64,000 nt of DNA from assembly GCF_004565465.1 (NCBI RefSeq), contig NZ_SRHY01000007.1:16200-80199 (forward strand), read 5' to 3'. The stretch is from Lentibacillus salicampi. GTDB lineage: Bacteria; Bacillota; Bacilli; Bacillales; Amphibacillaceae. The position numbers and the translations under genes were made by a program. Below are positions 28,302-37,438 of this stretch, piece by piece (position 1 is the first letter of the stretch; every line of letters starts with the position of its first letter). The notes beneath the pieces are model-generated. The model ran no database searches. It had not been told where the DNA came from and was given only the letters and a program-made list of their open reading frames with translations.

Positions 28302-28676
28302 ATGTCCTATGTTGGTGTCGTGCTCATTTCCCACAGCCCAAAAGTTGCGGAAGGCATTCAAGATATGATCCGCCAAGTGATCAAAGATGTCCCAATTGAG
28401 GCTGCCGGTGGAACAGATGAAAATGAAATCGGAACAAGTATAGATAAGATCCAGCAGGCAATCAACCGTGCCAATGAAGGCCAGGGTGCCGTCGTGTTTT
28501 ATGATATTGGCAGTGCCAAAATGAATGCGGAAATGGCTGTGGAGATGTCACAAGCAGAAGATGTCAAAGTCATGGAAGCGCCCTTGGTGGAAGGTTCCTA
28601 TGTTGCGGCGGTTGAATCCGGCATGGATAAAGATAAGGAAAGCGTTGCCGCTGCTGTTGAGAAAGAATTCGGTTAA
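28302..28676 (+). CDS. dhaM: Dihydroxyacetone kinase phosphotransfer subunit DhaM (EIIA-Man type)
   Basis: A 124-residue single EIIA-mannose-like domain with the phosphorylated histidine at residue 11 (VVLISHSPKVAEGI) and the conserved AAGGTDENEIGTS and FYDIGSAKMNAEMA stretches. It takes phosphate from P~His-HPr and recharges DhaL. It lacks the HPr and Enzyme I-like domains fused in E. coli DhaM, so it depends on general PTS proteins; an Enzyme I gene lies at 55554. ATG 28302 follows GGAGGGAAG. A GlpP leader begins about 70 bases after the stop. Confidence 0.93.
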   Translation: MSYVGVVLISHSPKVAEGIQDMIRQVIKDVPIEAAGGTDENEIGTSIDKIQQAINRANEGQGAVVFYDIGSAKMNAEMAVEMSQAEDVKVMEAPLVEGSYVAAVESGMDKDKESVAAAVEKEFG

Positions 28677-28716
28677 TACCGCAGTCAATCACTATACACC
28701 ATGCAAGTAAGTGTGA

Positions 28717-28722
28717 TATGAT
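28717..28722 (+). promoter_or_regulatory. Putative glpD promoter (-10)
   Basis: TATGAT at 28717-28722 with a weak -35, TATACA at 28694-28699 (17-base spacer), starts just ahead of the glpD leader. Confidence 0.5.
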
Positions 28723-28745
28723 AGTGGCAAGTTAATAAATGTGCC

Positions 28746-28814
28746 GGAGAAGTGGAGAAACCGCAAATAACTGATGATATCTTTTCATTAGTCTGTTTTG
28801 CGGTTTCTTTTTTT
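28746..28814 (+). promoter_or_regulatory. GlpP-dependent leader terminator of glpD
   Basis: GGAGAAGTGGAGAAAC (28746-28761) matches the glpF leader box. It runs into GAAACCGCAAA (28757-28767) that pairs with TTTGCGGTTTC (28797-28807), with an inner ACTGATGA/TCATTAGT stem, then seven Ts. The shared box upstream of two different terminators marks the GlpP recognition element. Confidence 0.85.
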
Positions 28815-28879
28815 CGGGAATATATGGAATAGCAGTTATCAGTTTATTAATAGATACAGACGACAAGGAGTGAATGAAT

Positions 28880-30541
28880 ATGGCAGTATTTTCAAGTCTT
28901 CAGCGGGATACCATTTTTCAGCAAATCGAGCAACAGCCACATGATGTGCTCGTCATTGGTGGCGGGATTACCGGATCAGGTATTGCACTGGATTCGGCTA
29001 CACGCGGGATGAATACCGCTGTTGTGGAAATGCAGGATTTTGCAGCTGGTACATCAAGTCGTTCAACCAAATTGGTGCACGGCGGGCTCCGTTATTTACA
29101 GCAATTTGAAGTAAAGATGGTTGCAGAAATCGGGCAGGAACGGGCGATCGTTTACGAAAACGGGCCGCATGTCACCACACCCGAGTGGATGATGCTTCCA
29201 TTTTATAAAGGCGGAACGTTTGGTCCATTCACAACAAATGTTGGCCTGCGCGTTTACGATTTTTTGGCACGGGTTAAAAAATCGGAACGCAGGGAAATGC
29301 TAAAACCCCAGGAAGCTCTTGAAAAAGAACCGCTTGTTAAACGGAACAATTTGAAAGGGGCGGGTTTCTATGTTGAGTACAAAACAGATGATGCCCGACT
29401 GACGATTGAGGTTATGAAAAAAGCGGTCGAGAAGGGTGCCCACGCGGTCAATTATGCGAAAGTCACTGATTTCATTTATGATGGCGGCAAGATATGCGGT
29501 GCTGTCGTGGAAGACCAAATCACAGGTGAACAGCATCATATCTACGCGAAAAAAATTGTTAACGCAGGCGGACCATGGGTGGACGATCTGCGGGAAGTCG
29601 ATGGTTCCAAAAAAGGCAAAACACTTCAGTTGACGAAAGGTGTTCACCTGATATTTCAGAAAGAACGCTTCCCACTGCAGCAGGCAATTTATTTTGATGC
29701 ACCGGACGGCCGGATGATTTTTGCCATTCCACGAAATAAAAAAACGTATGTAGGGACGACGGATACAAGTTATCAAGGAGACATTGCCCATCCGCAAATG
29801 ACTGAAGATGACCGTGATTACTTGTTGGATGCGATCAACTATATGTTTCCGTCACTTGATATGACAAAAGATGATGTTGATTCAAGCTATGCTGGATTGC
29901 GTCCGTTAATTGCAGAAGAAGGCCAGGACGATCCTGATGAAATCTCAAGGAAAGATGAAGTATTTATTTCAGATTCAGGTCTCATTTCCATGGCTGGTGG
30001 GAAACTGACCGGATACCGAAAAATGGCTGAGAATGCTGTGGACACGGTTGTGAAACAGTTGAAAGAAGAAGAAGGTATTTTATATTCTGATTCAGATACA
30101 GAGCATTTGCCGATTTCCGGCGGGGAAGTAGGCGGTTCAAACGGATTTCAGCGGTTTAAGGAACAAAAAATAGCTGAAGCTGCTGGCTTAGGCATTGCCG
30201 AAGAAACGGCTACATTTCTCATTCAAAAGTATGGCGCCAATATTGACCAGATTTTTGAATTGTATCAGAGCGAAAAAACACGCGCAGAAGAAGTAGGCAT
30301 TGAACCGATTGTGTTTGCAGAATTGACTTACGCCCTGAAGCATGAAATGACGTACAAGCCGGTCGACTTTTTTGTACGGCGGACTGGGGCACTGTTTTTC
30401 GATATTGAATTTGTCAGAGCCCATAAAGATCATGTGATCGACTATATGGCACAGGTTCTGCAGTGGAGTGACCAGCAGAAACAGCGCTATACCGAAGAGC
30501 TTGATCAATTACTGTATGAAGCCGTGAATCCGATGAAGTAA
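28880..30541 (+). CDS. glpD: Aerobic glycerol-3-phosphate dehydrogenase
   Basis: Membrane-associated flavoenzyme that oxidises glycerol-3-phosphate to dihydroxyacetone phosphate and passes electrons to menaquinone. The 553-residue protein has the FAD-binding VLVIGGGITGSGIALDSATRG near residue 23, the second FAD motif SSRSTKLVHGGLRYL, and the C-terminal DAO domain including SMAGGKLTGYRKMAE. I chose ATG 28880, nine bases after AAGGAG; an ATG two codons earlier is too close. Controlled by the GlpP leader upstream and ended by a terminator at 30546. It completes the glycerol pathway with glpF and glpK. Confidence 0.96.
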   Translation: MAVFSSLQRDTIFQQIEQQPHDVLVIGGGITGSGIALDSATRGMNTAVVEMQDFAAGTSSRSTKLVHGGLRYLQQFEVKMVAEIGQERAIVYENGPHVTTPEWMMLPFYKGGTFGPFTTNVGLRVYDFLARVKKSERREMLKPQEALEKEPLVKRNNLKGAGFYVEYKTDDARLTIEVMKKAVEKGAHAVNYAKVTDFIYDGGKICGAVVEDQITGEQHHIYAKKIVNAGGPWVDDLREVDGSKKGKTLQLTKGVHLIFQKERFPLQQAIYFDAPDGRMIFAIPRNKKTYVGTTDTSYQGDIAHPQMTEDDRDYLLDAINYMFPSLDMTKDDVDSSYAGLRPLIAEEGQDDPDEISRKDEVFISDSGLISMAGGKLTGYRKMAENAVDTVVKQLKEEEGILYSDSDTEHLPISGGEVGGSNGFQRFKEQKIAEAAGLGIAEETATFLIQKYGANIDQIFELYQSEKTRAEEVGIEPIVFAELTYALKHEMTYKPVDFFVRRTGALFFDIEFVRAHKDHVIDYMAQVLQWSDQQKQRYTEELDQLLYEAVNPMK

Positions 30542-30545
30542 ATCA

Positions 30546-30586
30546 GGCGCGAGAGACGCAGTTTTTGCAGCCTCTCGCCCTTTTTT
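30546..30586 (+). terminator. Intrinsic terminator of glpD
   Basis: GGC plus GAGAG (30546-30555, two-base bulge) pairs with CTCTC plus GCC (30572-30579), then CTTTTTT. Confidence 0.75.
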
Positions 30587-30598
30587 CATTGATGTGGC

Positions 30599-30633
30599 GA
30601 TGTTGGCGGAACTCATTTTGTTCCCCCAACATC
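30599..30633. repeat. Inverted repeat at the left edge of array 2
   Basis: GATGTTGGCGGAAC (30599-30612) and GTTCCCCCAACATC (30620-30633) are complementary at 13 of 14 positions around a seven-base spacer. The left arm starts with GATGTTGGCG, the reverse complement of the unit junction CGCCAACATC, so an inverted piece of a unit borders the array. Confidence 0.7.
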
Positions 30634-31165
30634 AACGGTCAAGACGCCAACATCAACGGTCAAGACGCCAACATCAACGGTCAAGACGCCAACATCAACG
30701 GTCAAGACGCCAACATCAACGGTCAAGACGCCAACATCAACGGTCAAGACGCCAACATCAACGGTCAAGGCACCAACATCAACGGTCAAGGCACCAACAT
30801 CAACGGTCAAGGCACCAACATCAACGGTCAAGACGCCAACATCAACGGTCAAGACGCCAACATCAACGGTCAAGGCACCAACATCAACGGTCAAGGCACC
30901 AACATCAACGGTCAAAGCGCCAACATCAACGGTCAAGGCACCAACATCAACGGTCAAGGCACCAACATCAACGGTCAAGGCACCAACATCAACGGTCAAG
31001 GCACCAACATCAACGGTCAAGACGCCAACATCAACGGTCAAGACGCCAACATCAACGGTCAAAGCGCCAACATCAACGGTCAAGGCACCAACATCAACGG
31101 TCAAGGCACCAACATCAACGGTCAAGGCACCAACATCAACGGTCAAGGCACCAACATCAACCCAC
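30628..31165. repeat. 21-bp tandem array 2 (homogeneous ATCAACGGT minisatellite), 25 full units
   Basis: Between glpD and the TPR gene, 25 complete 21-base units plus a partial one run without a single insertion or deletion. Each unit is AACATCAACGGTCAA plus six bases, and only three endings occur: GACGCC, GGCACC or AGCGCC. Unit order by ending is six GACGCC, three GGCACC, two GACGCC, two GGCACC, one AGCGCC, four GGCACC, two GACGCC, one AGCGCC, four GGCACC. No stop occurs in any plus frame or in one minus frame, so long open frames (heptad NINGQDA/NINGQGT; or VDVGALT on minus) are by-products. No start codon with a ribosome site was found. Function unknown; it is likely variable in length. 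Confidence 0.95.
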
Positions 31166-31300
31166 AAGGAGGCCCCCTCCCCCAAAATTGGGCCCAGGCA
31201 GCTTGAACCGTTTCTTATTTTATCAATTCCGTGTATAATTCTTTCAACAATTATGATATACTTTTGTTCGATGAGATTCGACAATAAAGGGGGATGATGT
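31166..31300 (+). promoter_or_regulatory. Right flank of array 2 and promoter of the TPR gene
   Basis: A C-rich stretch (31171-31190, with GGAGGCCCCCTCC) follows the array. The promoter is TTTCTT (31211-31216), 17-base spacer, TATAAT (31234-31239). The ribosome site AAAGGGGG stands before the start at 31301. Confidence 0.55.
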
Positions 31301-32308
31301 ATGCTACAATCAGACAATAATGTGCAAGGAAAAAAGGAGAATATTATCCCCTATATTCCGGACGGTGATTTTTATTTCACAAAAGGTGTCGAAGCGTTTG
31401 AAAAAAATAAATTTGATGTCGCTATCAAGTGGCTGCGTAAGGCGATTGAAGCAGTACCGGACAATCCGTTATACCAGTGTCAGATGTCAATTGTTTACAC
31501 CGAAATTGGGGCTTATCATGCTGCCAATCAGCTGCTGAATGAAGTGCTGCAGGCAACTGCTGAACAATACACCGATTGTTACTACCTGCTTGCAAATAAT
31601 TACGCCCATTTAGGTCTATTAAGCGACGCCAAAAAATATGCCGAAATGTATCTTAATAAGCAGGAAGATGGCGATTTTCGCGAAGATGCTGAACATCTGC
31701 TGGATTTAATGCATAGTGATAAAGAAGAAGGCAATGAATGGGAATTTGATGAAGAAGATGAATTGATTATTTACCAGGACATGGTTTTTCATCATTTGGA
31801 AAACAAGGAATGGGAAAAAGCACTCGGGCTGCTTGACGAAATGATGATGTTATTCCCGGATCTTCAATTGGTCAGGCACGATTATACATATGCCTTGTTT
31901 TTCTCCGGTTCCCCTGATGAGGCAATCAAAATGGAGCTGGATTTACTGGAGGAGCAGCCTGGTTCACTGCACAGTCACACCAATCTGGCCTTGTTTTATT
32001 ATGAAACAGGACGGAAAGCGGAATATGAAAGACACATTAAGGGATTACTAAATGTATATCCGATTCATGAACAGCAGAAATTACGAATAGCTGTGACGCT
32101 GGCGGCAACTGGTAAATATGAGCAGGCGTATATGCGGTTTGGCAAATTGGCTAAACAGCAGGTGAAAAATCACTTGGCTTATTATAAATGGTACAGCATC
32201 TCAGCCTATAAGCTTGGAAGACCATCGAAAGCTCTTTCATTATGGGAAGAAGGATGCCGGAAACATCCGGTGTTGGCAGACGAAGAAGGTCCGTGGAAAA
32301 CAAGCTGA
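31301..32308 (+). CDS. Tetratricopeptide-repeat protein (YvcD-like)
   Basis: A 335-residue soluble protein built of TPR-type helical pairs, seen in FYFTKGVEAFEKNKFDVAIKWLRKAIEAVPDNP, YYLLANNYAHLGLLSDAKKYAEMYLNK and later repeats up to KALSLWEEGCRKHP. Such repeats bind partner proteins; none is known to me. It is the neighbour of trxB as B. subtilis yvcD is. Start ATG has AAAGGGGGATG upstream. There is no signal peptide or membrane segment. A 99-base gap separates it from trxB with no clear terminator. Confidence 0.82.
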   Translation: MLQSDNNVQGKKENIIPYIPDGDFYFTKGVEAFEKNKFDVAIKWLRKAIEAVPDNPLYQCQMSIVYTEIGAYHAANQLLNEVLQATAEQYTDCYYLLANNYAHLGLLSDAKKYAEMYLNKQEDGDFREDAEHLLDLMHSDKEEGNEWEFDEEDELIIYQDMVFHHLENKEWEKALGLLDEMMMLFPDLQLVRHDYTYALFFSGSPDEAIKMELDLLEEQPGSLHSHTNLALFYYETGRKAEYERHIKGLLNVYPIHEQQKLRIAVTLAATGKYEQAYMRFGKLAKQQVKNHLAYYKWYSISAYKLGRPSKALSLWEEGCRKHPVLADEEGPWKTS

Positions 32309-32392
32309 ATCCTGCCTGCAAACGTTGAGCATAAAAGTAGACGAATCCTTGAGTCTTTAATACGATGAATGTGGTTTGAAGATAATAGTTGA

Positions 32393-33361
<969 letters not shown>

Positions 33362-33442
33362 CATGACAGGTTTGTAAGCTCAACTTCACAAAAAGTCATT
33401 ACTTTTTAACGCCGTTGTAACACGTACGAAACATTAATGGGG

Positions 33443-33521
33443 TATACTATAATTAACTAATTGACCCCCTTTTAATAATAAATTAGTTCTTTGCAGGTGA
33501 TGCGTTCACCTGTATTTTTTT
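33443..33521 (+). ncRNA. Possible small C-rich-loop RNA or trxB 3' region between trxB and yvcI
   Basis: Overlapping -10 sequences TATACT (33443-33448) and TATAAT (33448-33453) stand ahead of a compact stretch with two hairpins. AACTAATT (33455-33462) pairs with AATTAGTT (33481-33488) around a loop containing GACCCCCTTTT, and a terminator follows at 33494-33520. A transcript from about 33455 would be roughly 65 bases and start with the first stem. The C-rich loop could pair with AAAGGGGG-type ribosome sites. The -35 is poor, so it may instead be only the trxB 3' end. Confidence 0.3.
33494..33520 (+). terminator. Intrinsic terminator between trxB and yvcI
   Basis: CAGGTGA (33494-33500) / TCACCTG (33506-33512), five-base loop, then TATTTTTTT. 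Confidence 0.88.
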
Positions 33522-33587
33522 GTTCAAATTGGGACAGGGATTCAGACGCTTTGTCCTATTATGTCGAACAACCGTCAATTTATATGG

Positions 33588-33617
33588 TTGTTGGCTGGAT
33601 CGAATTCAGTGTATAAT
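33588..33617 (+). promoter_or_regulatory. Promoter of the yvcI-rapZ-yvcK-whiA unit
   Basis: TTGTTG (33588-33593), 18-base spacer, TATAAT (33612-33617). Confidence 0.6.
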
Positions 33618-33660
33618 GGAAGAAGCGTCATGGTTTTTTAGAGAAAGAAGTGACATAAGA

Positions 33661-34125
33661 ATGCAACGTGTAACGAATTGCATATTGTTAAACGATGATA
33701 AAGTTTTATTGCTGAAAAAACCACGCCGCGGCTGGTATGCGATTCCCGGGGGTAAGATGGAGCAAGGAGAATCCATTAAAGAATCTGTGGTCCGTGAATA
33801 CCGGGAAGAAACCGAACTGGAACTGACAGATCCGGAACTCGCTGGCACTTTTACGTTCCTGGTCTATAGTGGAGAGACAATTGTACAGGAATGGATGATG
33901 TTCACGTTTATTAGCCGTTCGTTCACCGGAACATTAGCGGATTACTGCCGTGAAGGTGAACTGCAATGGGTCACACACGACGCTATAAGCAACTTGCCAA
34001 TGGCTGAAGGGGACAGGAAAATTTTCGACCATGTCCTGGGTTCCAATAAAACGCTATACGGGTCGTTTTCATATACTGAAGACTACGATTTGATTCATTA
34101 TCGTCTGGATCCACCAGGCCCCTGA
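33661..34125 (+). CDS. yvcI: Nudix hydrolase (YvcI-like)
   Basis: A 154-residue Nudix pyrophosphohydrolase; the Nudix box is [24 protein letters not shown] with the catalytic REYREE core. Substrate unknown; it is the invariant first gene before rapZ in Bacillaceae (yvcI). I use ATG 33661, giving [25 protein letters not shown], which matches the family start; the open frame back to 33520 includes the promoter. Ribosome site GAAAGAAGTGA. The next gene starts 16 bases after its stop. Confidence 0.85.
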   Translation: MQRVTNCILLNDDKVLLLKKPRRGWYAIPGGKMEQGESIKESVVREYREETELELTDPELAGTFTFLVYSGETIVQEWMMFTFISRSFTGTLADYCREGELQWVTHDAISNLPMAEGDRKIFDHVLGSNKTLYGSFSYTEDYDLIHYRLDPPGP

Positions 34126-34141
34126 AGAGGAGAAATGTATC

Positions 34142-35026
34142 GTGTCAAACAATGAACAGGAAACAAAGCTGGTGATTATTACCGGAATGTCAGGGGCGGG
34201 GAAGACAGTGGCCATTCAAAGTTTTGAAGATCTCGGCTATTACTGTGTTGATAATTTGCCACCCGCATTATTGCCAAAATTTTTGGAGCTCATGAGAGAT
34301 TCGCGGAATAATATTAAAAATGTGGCGCTTGTCATGGATTTGCGTGGCAGGGAGTTTTTTGACTCGCTTTTCGAAGCGTTGGATATATTAGGTGAAGAGG
34401 ATTGGCTCAATGAACATATCCTTTTTCTTGATGCCAAAGACGAAGAACTTGTGACACGTTACAAAGAAACAAGGCGCACGCATCCATTGGCAACTGAAGG
34501 CTTGCCGTTGAACGGTATTCAGCAGGAGCGGAAAATCCTGGATGAATTGAGAGGCAGAGCGCAGCGAATTATTGATACGACCAATTTGAAGCCGAGGGCA
34601 TTGCGGGAAAAAATCCTGAAAGCATATACAGAAGACACACAGGACATCTTTTCGGTTCACATGGTTTCGTTTGGCTATAAATATGGGATCCCGATTGATG
34701 CTGATCTGTTGTTTGATGTCCGGTTTTTGCCAAACCCGCATTATGTTCCACATATGCAGCCATTGACCGGCCTTAATTCAGAAGTATCGTCCTATGTTTT
34801 CAAATGGTCGGACACCCAAAAATTTAATGACAAGGTCTTGGATCTTTTACAGTTCATGCTTCCCCAATATAAAAAAGAAGGCAAGTCACAGCTGGTTGTA
34901 GGGATTGGATGTACCGGCGGCCAGCATCGCTCTGTTGCTATTGCTGAGTATTTCGCCAAACAGCTGTCAACACATTACATTACACATGTCAGCCACCGCG
35001 ACATTGATAAAAGAAAGGGTCATTAA
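34142..35026 (+). CDS. rapZ: RNase adapter/nucleotide-binding protein RapZ (YvcJ)
   Basis: P-loop ATP/GTP-binding protein. In B. subtilis YvcJ affects competence; in E. coli RapZ guides RNase E to the GlmZ small RNA. The 294-residue protein has Walker A GMSGAGKT at residues 15-22 and the conserved C-terminal domain with [16 protein letters not shown] and [14 protein letters not shown]. It starts at GTG 34142 after AAGAGGAG. It sits between the Nudix gene and yvcK, one base before yvcK begins. Confidence 0.95.
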   Translation: MSNNEQETKLVIITGMSGAGKTVAIQSFEDLGYYCVDNLPPALLPKFLELMRDSRNNIKNVALVMDLRGREFFDSLFEALDILGEEDWLNEHILFLDAKDEELVTRYKETRRTHPLATEGLPLNGIQQERKILDELRGRAQRIIDTTNLKPRALREKILKAYTEDTQDIFSVHMVSFGYKYGIPIDADLLFDVRFLPNPHYVPHMQPLTGLNSEVSSYVFKWSDTQKFNDKVLDLLQFMLPQYKKEGKSQLVVGIGCTGGQHRSVAIAEYFAKQLSTHYITHVSHRDIDKRKGH

Positions 35027-35027
35027 T

Positions 35028-35990
35028 ATGGGAAGTGAGAAACAACCAAGTGTCGTCGTCATAGGCGGTGGTACGGGTATGCCGGTGCTTTTGCGCGGGC
35101 TGAAAAATTTGCCGATTGACTTGACTGCACTTGTCACAGTAGCAGATGACGGCGGCAGTACAGGACGACTTAGGGATGAAATGTCTATTCCGGCGCCAGG
35201 CGACATACGAAATGTGATTGCGGCATTGTCGGATGCTGAGCCGATGCTGCTGGAATTATTTCAGCACCGGTTTACAGTCGGCAACAGCCTGTCCGGTCAC
35301 TCGATGGGCAACCTGTTGCTCGCGGCTATGACATCTGTTACCGGGAACTTTTTTACCGGTATACAGGAAATATCACGCGTTCTGAACGTTAAAGGAAACA
35401 TTTACCCAATATCGAATGAGAGCATGTCCCTGCATGCGGAGATGGCAGATGGAACGATTGTTTCGGGTGAGTCCAATATCCCGCTTGCAAACAAAAAAGT
35501 AGAAAGAGTTTATTTACGTCCGCAACCGGTTCAACCGCTTCCGGATGCGGTAAACGCGATCCAGCATGCAGATCTGATCGTGGTAGCACCCGGAAGTTTA
35601 TATACGAGTATTTTACCAAACATGATCATTCCGCAAATTGATGTGGCGCTCAGCAATACCAAAGCCAACGTTGTTTATGTCTGCAACGTGATGACCCAGG
35701 CGGGGGAAACGACCGGATACACCGCAGCAGATCACGTGCAGGCGATTCGCAGGCACATCGGTGAAGCGTGTATTGATTCAGTTGTTGTCCATAACGAACC
35801 GATTAGTAAACACGTTCGTCAAGTATATGCTGAAGAAAATGCAACACCGGTTATTTATGATACGGATCGTTTGCTTGAAATGGGACTGCAGATTATTGAA
35901 GGGGATATAATCGACCCATCACGAACGACGTTACGTCACGATACACAGAAAATAGCCAAACTGCTGTATTCGCTGATTGATAAGGAATAG
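35028..35990 (+). CDS. yvcK: Gluconeogenesis/cell-shape factor YvcK (CofD-like)
   Basis: A 320-residue CofD-like protein that binds UDP-sugars and is needed for normal growth and shape on gluconeogenic carbon sources in B. subtilis. Motifs: VVVIGGGTGMPVLLRGLKN at the N-terminus, ADDGGSTGRLR, and PGDIRNVIAALSD. ATG 35028 gives the family start and is preceded by AAAGGGTC; the open frame from 34905 overlaps rapZ. It is part of the yvcI-rapZ-yvcK-whiA-crh block, linking carbon metabolism and division. Confidence 0.93.
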   Translation: MGSEKQPSVVVIGGGTGMPVLLRGLKNLPIDLTALVTVADDGGSTGRLRDEMSIPAPGDIRNVIAALSDAEPMLLELFQHRFTVGNSLSGHSMGNLLLAAMTSVTGNFFTGIQEISRVLNVKGNIYPISNESMSLHAEMADGTIVSGESNIPLANKKVERVYLRPQPVQPLPDAVNAIQHADLIVVAPGSLYTSILPNMIIPQIDVALSNTKANVVYVCNVMTQAGETTGYTAADHVQAIRRHIGEACIDSVVVHNEPISKHVRQVYAEENATPVIYDTDRLLEMGLQIIEGDIIDPSRTTLRHDTQKIAKLLYSLIDKE

Positions 35991-36027
35991 ATCTGCATTT
36001 GACGGCTGAGCTCAGGAGGTGTCAGAA

Positions 36028-36981
36028 GTGTCATTTGCATCGGAAATAAAAAAAGAATTGACAGGCATTGAATTGAATTCATGCTGTCAATATGCTGAAC
36101 TGTCTGCATTGATCCGGATGAATGGCGTCGTCAATATGTCCGGAAATAGGTACACGTTGGATGTCCAGACGGAAAACGCAGCTATTGCCCGCCGCATATA
36201 CACATTAATCAAATCACTTTATGACGTATCGATTGAATTGCTTGTCAGAAAGAAAATGAAGCTGAAAAAAAATAATGTCTATATAGTGCGGATGAAACAG
36301 GACGTACAGACATTACTCACTGATTTAGGCATTATCGAGGATTCATATACTTTAATTCGAACAATCCCTGATCAGTATTACGCAAAAGACTGCTGTAAAC
36401 GGTCATACTTAAGAGGTGCCTTTTTGGCTGGCGGATCCATCAACAACCCAGAAACATCGTCTTATCATTTGGAAATTTTCAATTCGTATCAGGAACATAA
36501 TGATTCTTTGTGTGAATTGCTGAACGAATTTGATCTCCGAGCGAGAAAATTGGAACGGAAAACCGGATATATCACTTATTTGAAGGAAGCGGAAAAAATC
36601 ACTGACTTTTTAAATGCTATTGGCGCACATAACGCTTTATTCAAATTTGAAGATGTTCGGATTGTCCGGGATATGCGTAATTCAGTCAACCGGCTTGTCA
36701 ACTGTGAAACAGCCAATTTGAACAAGACAATCGGTGCGGCATTTCGTCAGATTGAAAATATTAAATTGATTAAGGAAACGGTCGGGCTTGAGGCACTTCC
36801 GGAGAAATTACAGGAAGTTGCAGCGTTAAGGGTCCAACATCAGGATATTTCCTTAAAAGACCTGGGCGAACATTTATCCAGCGGGAAAATATCCAAATCC
36901 GGCGTCAATCATCGGCTGAAAAAAATTGATGCATTCGCCGAAAAATTGCGTGAAGACGGGTTCATTTTGCAACATGAGTAG
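36028..36981 (+). CDS. whiA: Sporulation/division regulator WhiA
   Basis: DNA-binding protein with an N-terminal LAGLIDADG-like fold and C-terminal helix-turn-helix. In B. subtilis it influences chromosome segregation and FtsZ ring assembly; in Streptomyces it controls sporulation. The 317-residue protein matches WhiA strongly ([69 protein letters not shown]). I chose GTG 36028, eight bases after AGGAGG, for the family start [11 protein letters not shown]; the GTG at 36019 is inside the ribosome site. A hairpin terminator follows. Confidence 0.95.
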   Translation: MSFASEIKKELTGIELNSCCQYAELSALIRMNGVVNMSGNRYTLDVQTENAAIARRIYTLIKSLYDVSIELLVRKKMKLKKNNVYIVRMKQDVQTLLTDLGIIEDSYTLIRTIPDQYYAKDCCKRSYLRGAFLAGGSINNPETSSYHLEIFNSYQEHNDSLCELLNEFDLRARKLERKTGYITYLKEAEKITDFLNAIGAHNALFKFEDVRIVRDMRNSVNRLVNCETANLNKTIGAAFRQIENIKLIKETVGLEALPEKLQEVAALRVQHQDISLKDLGEHLSSGKISKSGVNHRLKKIDAFAEKLREDGFILQHE

Positions 36982-37024
36982 GCATTCAATATGGTATACT
37001 CTATATATGATGAAATAGTAGCGA

Positions 37025-37054
37025 CAGCAAGTGGGTTCATCCCACTGCTGTTTT
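37025..37054 (+). terminator. Terminator between whiA and crh
   Basis: CAGCA-A-GTGGG (37025-37035, one bulged A) pairs with CCCACTGCTG (37041-37050), five-base loop, then TTTT. The short T run suggests partial read-through into crh. Confidence 0.7.
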
Positions 37055-37105
37055 AGGAAAATGATGAAAACGGTTACAAATAAAACGTTAAGGAGTGTGA
37101 GATGG

Positions 37106-37363
37106 TTGGTTGAGAAATCGGTAAAAGTTGAGCTTGATACAGGTCTCCAGTCAAGACCAGCAGCGCAGTTCGTACAGGAGGCAAATGAGTATACTGCACA
37201 TTTATTTCTCGAAAAAGATGGCAAGCGGGTGAACGCTAAAAGTATTATGGGGCTGATGAGTCTGGCCATTTCACCGGGTGAGACCATTCAAATGATTGCA
37301 GATGGTGAAGATGAGGAAACGGCACTTCATGAGCTGATCGAATTTGTTTCGGATGGAAAGTGA
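37106..37363 (+). CDS. crh: Catabolite repression HPr-like protein Crh
   Basis: An 85-residue HPr paralogue that serves only in regulation. Residue 15 is Gln (TGLQSRPAA) where HPr has the phosphocarrier His15, while Ser46 is kept (NAKSIMGLMSLA), the site used by HprK. P-Ser-Crh acts with CcpA at cre sites. The start is TTG 37106 (MVEKSVKVELDTGLQ), about ten bases after AAGGAG; this choice gives exactly the 85-residue length and residue numbering of B. subtilis Crh. It is last in the yvcI-whiA-crh block and convergent with clpP. Confidence 0.95.
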   Translation: MVEKSVKVELDTGLQSRPAAQFVQEANEYTAHLFLEKDGKRVNAKSIMGLMSLAISPGETIQMIADGEDEETALHELIEFVSDGK

Positions 37364-37392
37364 ATGAATGTATATGTATGAGTGAAAATATA

Positions 37393-37422
37393 AAAGGCTG
37401 CACCGTATTCGATGCAGCCTTT
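37393..37422. terminator. Bidirectional terminator between crh and clpP
   Basis: AAAGGCTGCA (37393-37402) / TGCAGCCTTT (37413-37422) with a ten-base loop; A-rich before and T-rich after, so it can serve both convergent genes. Confidence 0.82.
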
Positions 37423-37438
37423 AAGCGTTATCTTTTAT

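Noticed and set aside
30628..31165. CRISPR array
   Set aside because: Units are 21 bases in direct contact with no unique spacers, and no cas genes are in the window.
30565..31317. Three long open frames through array 2 (NINGQ heptads, HQRSRR repeats, VDVGALT repeats on minus)
   Set aside because: A 21-base unit lacking stops keeps several frames open at once. No frame has a start with a ribosome site, and the plus frames begin inside or next to the glpD terminator.
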